Below the pieces are notes generated by a model that was given only the letters and a program-made list of their open reading frames with translations, did no database searches and had not been told where the DNA came from. A stretch of DNA of 64,000 nucleotides, taken from Gentiana macrophylla. Lineage: Eukaryota; Streptophyta; Magnoliopsida; Gentianales; Gentianaceae. The DNA is taken from the NCBI GenBank assembly GCA_026214975.1, contig CM047805.1, positions 194,494,601-194,558,600 on the forward strand, read 5' to 3'. This document shows, piece by piece, positions 58,012-64,000 of this stretch (positions within the stretch are counted from its first letter, which is position 1; every line of letters starts with the position of its first letter). A program made the position numbers and the translations under genes.

Positions 58012-59597
58012 TGTTAAGGGTGATTTTGTACGTTTTATATTGATATATTTTATAATGATTTCCCCCGTATTTATATAATTTGCATAAGAATCAAGTGTTT
58101 ATATGGAAATATTGAGTAAATGATGTTTTTAATAGTTAAATCTCAAAACGTAACGATTTATGTGCGTAATTGATGATTTTATGTTATTTTGGAAATACGT
58201 TACGCTTTGGTATGTTTTCCTATTGTTGTAGATACTCATTGATGATGGGAGAGAGGATTTTAGAGAGCCAAATTCGTGATTGGAAAGGATCAATCAAAGT
58301 TATGGAAGATTGAAAGATATAAGGAAAAAAATCAATCAAGATGAATGTTGGGAAATCAGGATTCCGGGTAGTCCCGACTTCCGACGCAGTTCTTGATATG
58401 ATAACAACCGATTTGACTCTGGACCTCAAGAGAAGAGTTGTTGATCTTGAAGAGAGGATTCTACAGGATTTTGAATCACTCCATTGCGACTTACGAGGCC
58501 CGAGGTATGAGCGTTACAAGTTTGGATGCTGTTGCTGAAAATAGTGGACGGGCGTCCGGATCTTCAAACGAGCGTCCGGCACCTTTACTGTAGCAACCGA
58601 CTTGATTTTTCTATAAAAGCAGCTGCAATTCCAACCCTAATTACATCAGATTTTTCATACGAAAATTACACAGCACAAAGCAGCCGCTTTAAGAGCTTTC
58701 AGGCGATCACCCGAGCCTTGTGCTCGGGTGATCCGGGTTAGATTAGGTGTTTATTTTATGTCGTTTCTTCTCTTCTTTGGTTCGATCATGGTGTTGGCTT
58801 GAAGATGATCAAACCGGAGCAGCCATGTGAGATTTTTCAGCTTTCTCTTATTTCCTTTCTTTGGATATTTTATGGATGAGTTTAATTTAAAGATTGTATT
58901 TTTCCTATGTTTATTTGTGTATTGCATTTATATCGAAAGATGTGCATGTTGATGTTTACCGTGGGGCGAAAGTCGGTGTAAACGCGAGATCACCATAGGA
59001 AAGATTAGACGCGTTTGATCTATGTCAGCGAAAGTTGATAGGTTGGATGTCTAGGTTGTTAGATCTAGTAAATCTTGCACCTTGGTTTATTTTATGATGC
59101 GTTAATCTCCGTAAATCGAAAGATAGAGATTGATAGGCGAATTCATCTACGAAAGTAGGAATTCATACGTTTGATAGGTGAAACCACAACTTGAATTAAA
59201 TCACTATAAGATAATCTAGGGAAGAAATTAAGGGTTGCGGGATGGTGGATTATGGTTCGTTCCATGTTTGATCGCTTCAGTCGTTATCATGTTCGTTAGA
59301 TAGATTTACCGTTTTAAGTAGTTTTATTTATGCTTTTATCACTTTTATCCTTCCTGGCTTTGGATTAACAATCCTCTGTCGATTTATTTTCTGCTTTTAG
59401 ATTAGGATTAGTTATGTGTTTTAATAAAGAGGAATTAATGACGTTAGATTCAATATCCCTTTTCCCGAGGATCGATACCGTACTTATCCAACTTTACTAG
59501 CAACTACCCGGTATTCGGCCGGTTAGGAGGTAGTTTTGCATGGTAGTATAGGTTTATAAATTTTCTTTTGTTTTAATGATGCAAAATCTACCCAACA
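58012..59597 (+). repeat. 5' LTR of element C
   Basis: TGTTAAGGGTGATTTTGTACG to CCCAACA, 1586 bp. The start matches 62053 (TGTTAAGGTGTTTTTACACG, then shared TTTTATATTGATATATTTTA), and the R/U5 parts remain roughly collinear though diverged. Confidence 0.8.
58546..58619 (+). promoter_or_regulatory. 5' LTR promoter of element C
   Basis: GGACGGGCGTCC (58546-58557) and the related AAACGAGCGTCC (58566-58577) start 20 bp apart; TATAAAAG at 58612-58619. Confidence 0.65.
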
Positions 59598-59601
59598 AAA
59601 G

Positions 59602-59619
59602 TGGCGCCGTTTCCGGGGA
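59602..59619 (+). other. primer-binding site of element C
   Basis: TGGCGCCGTTTCCGGGGA, four bases after the LTR end CCCAACA. This is the site typical of Athila/Tat-type elements (conventionally assigned to tRNA-Asp), with one change from the usual GTTGCCGGGG. Confidence 0.85.
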
Positions 59620-59954
59620 ATAGGTGTCATGTTGAATCTGATCTTGTTAGTTCTCGATTTTGTTACGTTTTATTTTTGTTTTTAATAAAAGTAGCGTATA
59701 CCAAGTTGAGAGTTTTTATTTTTCCGTGTTTCGATGACCGTTAGGTTAAGAATGTGCAAAATTTTTTTACTCAACTTGTTTTACGTGAAGTTTATATGTT
59801 TATGTGTTACCTAGTCTAACCCCTGTGCTTAATTTGATAAGGCTGCTGTGCTGTGATCTGTGTTGCTGTGTTGTGTTCATAAGTATTTAGGGTTTTGCTG
59901 TGTTTTTCCTGCTGTCTGTGCATTCTTGTTGTATGGGCGAAGCGTCGCATTCAT

Positions 59955-60163
59955 TGACGCCCGTCCGATTCTTCATCTGCAGTGAACGAGCGTTGGGAAG
60001 TATTGGACGCTCGTCCGTTCAAATATTTTCAATCCTGATCTGATTTAGAGGACCAGACGAGCGTCTATACTTTCTGAATGCCCGTCCGGTCGGTTTTCAA
60101 GCGATTTGGCGTCCTGCAAGGTGGAACGCCCCCGTCGATTCAACGCTAAGTGAACGTTCGTCC
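59955..60163 (+). promoter_or_regulatory. internal GGACG..CGTCC cluster of element C
   Basis: TGACGCCCGTCC (59955), GAACGAGCGTTG (59984), GGACGCTCGTCC (60005), AGACGAGCGTCT (60055-60066) and GAACGTTCGTCC (60152). The 59984 and 60005 copies are 21 bp apart. No TATA box follows, unlike the LTR copies. Confidence 0.5.
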
Positions 60164-61276
60164 GGGTTCATCCAGTTCTAAATTTCTTGATTTTATTTTC
60201 AATGCTTTTATTTGATGTGGATTTTTCATTCGAGCTTCGTGGCTAATTGATTTTTACATAGATGCCACGAACTTATATGTTTTTACCTTTCCATCTATGA
60301 ATCCATGTTAGATAATTGATCAATTCCTTATATATGATTCATCTAGGCATGTTATAGTGATCGCCGGTTCTCGTAAGCTATAATCGTTCTTATGGTTAAT
60401 TAGTAGCTAATGTCGGTTCCCGTATGCTACATACCGCTCCGATGAATCTTTTAAGCTTTTAAGACTTACGTGCTTCCTTTGTTTTTATAGTTCATATGGG
60501 TAGCTATCGCCGGTTTTCCGTATGCTACGCCCTTTCTCCATATGAGTTATACTGCTTAGATAGATGATCGTTGGTTTCCATAAGTCTATCACTTTCGATA
60601 AGTCTTAAGGCGCGTCGGCACTAGTGGCAAAGAACATGCGCTTATCGTAACTTTGTCATTATGTGGTAGACATTTATATATATGTCGTGTTGCATATAGT
60701 GGGCTAGTTTTCTTTCTTTTATTTTATTTTCTTTTTGCATATCATTTAAATGCATTTCATTTAGTTGCATTTCATATAGTTGCATTGTTTTTCTATTTTT
60801 CCTTTTATTTTTCTTAAGTGTGGTCACCGCCGGTTTTAAGTAATACCACCTAGTTTATTTTTCTTTTGAGTGTAGTTAATCGTCGGTTTCGTAATACTAC
60901 CTCGTCTTTATTTTATTTTTAGGATTTTTCACGTAGATTGCATTGTAATGCATTTTCATATAGTTGCACCTAGCCCTACTATTTTGTAATATTCCATGTA
61001 TATGTCCATCTTTATATGAGCTTAATCTAAAAATTCTCTAGACTTCCTTTCCGTGCTTTATATGTTATCTTACCCCTATCCCCGAGGTTTTTCATGTTTG
61101 TCAAGTGTGCGAGGTATTTGCATTAGCTATTGTGAGTTTTCGGATGATATCGCTTTTCCGGTGGATGGTCCACATCCTCATGAGTTCGTCGGGAATTTTT
61201 GATTTGGTTCAAACACTTCCGCAATAGCTCCTTTCGGCATACAATCACTAAGTTTTCTTTTTCTTTTCATTACGCT

Positions 61277-61312
61277 CAACTTGAGGACAAGTTGCAATTT
61301 AAGTGTGGGGGA
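61277..61312 (+). other. hairpin plus internal purine tract of element C
   Basis: CAACTTG-AGGA-CAAGTTG (61277-61294), perfect 7-bp stem, then TTTAAGTGTGGGGGAGGGG. Confidence 0.6.
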
Positions 61313-61631
61313 GGGGATGGTTTATGTGTATCTACTTTCATTTGCTCATATTAGTTATAATTTTCTATGAAAAGTGCAAAATTTTCAAAATTTTGTTTCG
61401 TCCCGAGTAACATTTCAATTGCATGCTAGTTTTATAATCTGGCACCCTTTAGTTGTTATCAGTAGTCATATCATGTTCTGAGAATAGGTTTAGTAAGTCG
61501 ATACTCACTTGAACTTCATTTCACGAACCTATTAGATGAAGAGCCAAATATAGAATAGTTTCCGGTTAGTTAAAGGAAAGTTAATTCTTGATACAGATAA
61601 CACTTATTTAGCATTAATGAAAGTTAAGAAC

Positions 61632-61803
61632 TTGTGCTATACTCACAGTTAGAATCTCAATACCTTAGTGTTTTGAAAACTTTAAGAGTCTTGAATGTGT
61701 TAGAAATAATATTTGACCGAGAGTTTCCAAAGAGTTTGAAATATAAAAATATATATATATCTATAAATAGAAATAAATGAATAGAATTTCTTTGCGGGAA
61801 TTT
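61632..61803 (+). repeat. 3' UTR block, copy 1 in element C
   Basis: From ACTTGTGCT..CACAGTTAGAATCTCA to CTTTGCGGGAATTT; nearly identical to 63413-63580. Confidence 0.85.
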
Positions 61804-62016
61804 GTCACGTTTGTAGGGTGCATCTTATGAGTGTCATTTATTGCTATTCTACAAGGGGGTATTAGCTGGTTTTACTTTGAGTTCTTCAAGTTTGGATTTA
61901 GTGGAAGTTTGTTATGGCTATGCACACACTCACGTGGGTGAACATCTAATTTATTTGAATATGTGGTATATGTGTTGAGATGTCTATATTCTTTCCGAGC
62001 CTTTATCTTGTTTTGT

Positions 62017-62052
62017 TTTGCTCGGGACGAGCAAAGTTTAAGTGTGGGGAGT
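62017..62052 (+). other. hairpin plus terminal polypurine tract of element C
   Basis: TTTGCTCG-GGA-CGAGCAAA (62017-62035), perfect 8-bp stem with a 3-base loop, then GTTTAAGTGTGGGGAGT directly before the LTR start TGTTAAGG. Confidence 0.7.
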
Positions 62053-63412
62053 TGTTAAGGTGTTTTTACACGTTTTATATTGATATATTTTATAATGTTT
62101 TCCCCGACATTCGTATTAATCGCATGGAAATCACGTGTTTAAATGGAATATTGAGCGAATGACATTTTTAATGAGTTAATCGCAAAGTTGGTGGATTTGT
62201 ATGTTTTAATTATGATTTTATGGTTATTGGAATTATGTTACGCTTTGCGGTGTTTTTGATGTGATGTAGATACATGTTGGAGGCTAAATTGATGGTCAAT
62301 GTTGATATAATTCGAGCTAAATCAAGATGAAGATGGGGAAAAAGAGATAAAGATCAAGAAATCGAAATTCAGTCATATTGGACTGGCGTCCAGGTTCCGT
62401 CCAGTGGACGGGCGTTTGAGACATTGAACGAGCGTCCAGGAGGGTATTTTACATTCAGCAAGTTTGGACGCAGGGTGGACGCTGGATGGACGGGCGCGCA
62501 AGGAAGGCTCACCGATTCGAAGTTCATTGTAGAGCGGACGGCGTCCAGAAGACCAGACGCAGGCGTCCGACCGCCCGGCAAGCACAACCGACTTAGTTTT
62601 GACCTAGCAGCCTTTAGTTCATCTATATATAGCAGCTTGTATTAAACCCTAAAATCATCATCAGACGACCTACAGTCGACTTTCATAGATAAACAGCAGT
62701 TTTTTGTCTTTCTCTTTGGTTTTCGTATGCAATCAAAACAATCTTTTGATCTCAAGGTTAATATGAGTAGCTAAACTCTTGGGTTGGACGAACGGGTGAA
62801 GCAATTCAAGAGGCGTTCTGGTTTTTCTTATTTTTCTGCGTTTTATTTCGACAAAGGTTAGATTTATATTGCGTTTATTTCGTGCTTCATATCGATAGAT
62901 AAAGCCTGTGATGTTTGTTTGACGATAGTTGAATGAATTCTAGATCACCGCAATAGTAATCGAGTTAATCAATTTGTCTAGAAACGAAAGTTATCAAATT
63001 GTTAACCTAGATAATAGGTTCGAAAGAATTTATGCCTATCGTCTTTGGAAGAATCAATCTTTGATAAAAGTTGATAAACAAATTATCTAAGATATTAGTA
63101 ATTTGCGTTTAGTATAGGTTAATCTTGGCCTTAGTTGATTTGCATGCGTAGGAAGTTAGAAGCCTTTGCGGTCATCTTGAATTGTGGATCCTTGTTCGTC
63201 TGCCTTTTCTCCCCATTATTTGATAAACCTAAAATTATTAGTTTTGTGACACTTTTAGCCTAAACTTAAAAACGCATTCAACCTCACGTTCCTCGTGGGA
63301 TCGACCCGGCATAACTGCTTTACTACAAGCTTTGCACTTGGAGCGACTAACCGGATTTTTATTACTTGTCTTTTTGTTTTAGGTTAGATTAGGTATTATT
63401 TCTAACTGAGAG
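62053..63412 (+). repeat. second LTR of element C (right end uncertain)
   Basis: Starts like the 5' LTR. A TATA box (TATATATA, 62624-62631) and R/U5-like sequence with GTGGGATCGACCCGGCATAACT follow. The expected terminal CCCAACA is not found; at about 63413 the sequence switches to a copy of the 3' UTR, so the LTR is truncated or rearranged there. Confidence 0.65.
62380..62631 (+). promoter_or_regulatory. expanded promoter repeat cluster in the second LTR of element C
   Basis: GGACTGGCGTCC (62380-62391), GGACGGGCGTTT (62406), GAACGAGCGTCC (62426-62437, 20 bp on), several GGACGC and GGATGGACGGGC variants, GGACGGCGTCC (62536) and CAGGCGTCCGAC (62561), then TATATATA at 62624. The 5' LTR has only one pair in the equivalent place. 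Confidence 0.6.
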
Positions 63413-63585
63413 TTGTGCTCACAGTTAGAATCTCAGTACCTTAGTGTTTTGAAAACTTTAAGAGTCTTGAATGTGTTAGAAATAATATTTGACCGAGAGT
63501 TTCCAAAGAGTTTGAAATATAAAAATATATATATCTATAAATAGAAATAAATGAATAGAATTTCTTTGCGGGAATTTTGTTTGTA
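63413..63585 (+). repeat. 3' UTR block, copy 2
   Basis: Second copy of 61632-61803 in the same orientation. After it, 63586-64000 is further UTR-like sequence; CTGCACACACATCACCGAGTG at the window end parallels ATGCACACACTCACGTGGGTG at 61918-61938, so copy 2 seems to continue with an insertion. Confidence 0.85.
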
Positions 63586-64000
63586 ACTATCACCTCGAGT
63601 CCATTTGGATCTGCCCCCAAATGGGGAGTGTGGTTTACCTTGGACAGTATGGGTTCGAGTGATCTCGGGGTGATGCCTCTAATGTAGGGAGTGTGTTATA
63701 CTTTTGAGACGCGACGATAGGAAATATAAAATATAAAATATACGCTTTTTGGAACACTAAGTCAAGTTGATCTAAACCCAAAGAGAGACCCGAGAGGTAT
63801 TTTCTTGGCACTAAGTAAAGGAGTTTAATTGTGAGTTGGTTACTATGTTCTTGGTAATTAGTTTTGTTAGGTAAGTCTTTGTAGATAGAATGAAGTTTTC
63901 GTTTAGTTGACCGGATAATCTGTTAGTGCTTGATGCATTATATCAAGAGAGGATCGGTGGAAGTTTAGTAGGTTCTGCACACACATCACCGAGTGAGGTC

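Larger units (their letters stand above)
59620..62016 (+). other. non-coding interior of element C
   Basis: No frame of note. 59955-60170 holds another cluster of the GGACG..CGTCC words. 60360-60900 holds repeated short phrases (CGCCGGTT...GTA(T/A)GCTA(C/T), 60362, 60411, 60508, 60829, 60872). T/C-rich and AUG-poor around 60700-61000. Confidence 0.6.
58012..64000 (+). mobile_element. non-coding Athila/Tat-type element (element C), rearranged 3' side
   Basis: 5' LTR 58012-59597, primer-binding site 59602-59619, 2.4 kb interior without any gag-pol frame, two hairpin-purine tracts, a second LTR from 62053, and after it a duplicated piece of 3' UTR running off the window. It sits in the copia pre-integrase frame. 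The last five bases before it, GAAGT (58007-58011), are its expected target duplication. Non-autonomous; presumably moved by an Athila or Tat relative. Confidence 0.75.

Noticed and set aside
62369..62587. Two overlapping minus-strand frames over the GGACG..CGTCC cluster
   Set aside because: Repeats keep several frames open; these lie antisense in an LTR promoter.

Overview
The window looks like nuclear DNA of a flowering plant, probably a eudicot. Plant-type LTR retrotransposons (Athila-like Ty3/gypsy, Sirevirus-like Ty1/copia, large non-coding derivatives), MITEs, a CACTA-type end, a LINE and decayed plant genes (serpin, RNase T2) fill it. No bacterial-style operons, rRNA, tRNA or CRISPR were seen. 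Almost every coding relic carries stops and frameshifts; the one frame that looks intact is a small secreted proline-rich peptide.

Layout. 1-13554: 3' part of an Athila-like element (A, + strand) with broken gag-pol, two downstream frames related to the 'putative plant transposon protein' domain (PF20167-like), long 3' UTR and a 1.9-kb LTR. 13870-23331: a complete non-coding LTR element (D, - strand) with two 1.83-kb LTRs and a perfect 5-bp target duplication GCATT. 23358-24215: a solo-LTR-like segment and a DUF4283/LINE fragment. 24988-36596: the most gene-like part: a small secreted peptide, a CACTA-type terminus, a 14-copy 147-bp satellite, an unrecognised broken gene, a MITE, a frameshifted paralogue of the peptide, an RNase T2 relic and a two-exon serpin pseudogene. 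36600-44340: AT-rich spacer, dispersed repeats, two LTR-like segments, a copia protease relic and a LINE inserted in a foldback MITE. 44821-50959: 3' part of a second Athila-like element (B, - strand), ending at a 100-N gap. 51060-58011: Sirevirus-like copia (- strand) with a long env-position ORF, interrupted at 58012 by a third Athila/Tat-type element (C, + strand) that has LTRs and a primer-binding site but no coding capacity, and which continues to the window edge in rearranged form.

Main result. Elements A, B and C each carry their own GC-rich inverted-repeat word (A: CGGATCGATCCG; B: GTCCGGACGGAC; C: GGACGRGCGTCC), often in pairs about 19-22 bp apart (two helical turns), just upstream of a TATA box in the LTR. 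In A and B the same word is also present in front of the internal PF20167-like ORFs, with a leader intron in between; in C a second cluster lies just inside the primer-binding site. This looks like an element-specific regulatory code shared between the LTR promoter and an internal promoter. A second recurring structure is a tiny hairpin directly 5' of each of two purine tracts per element. Both are sequence observations; function is inferred.
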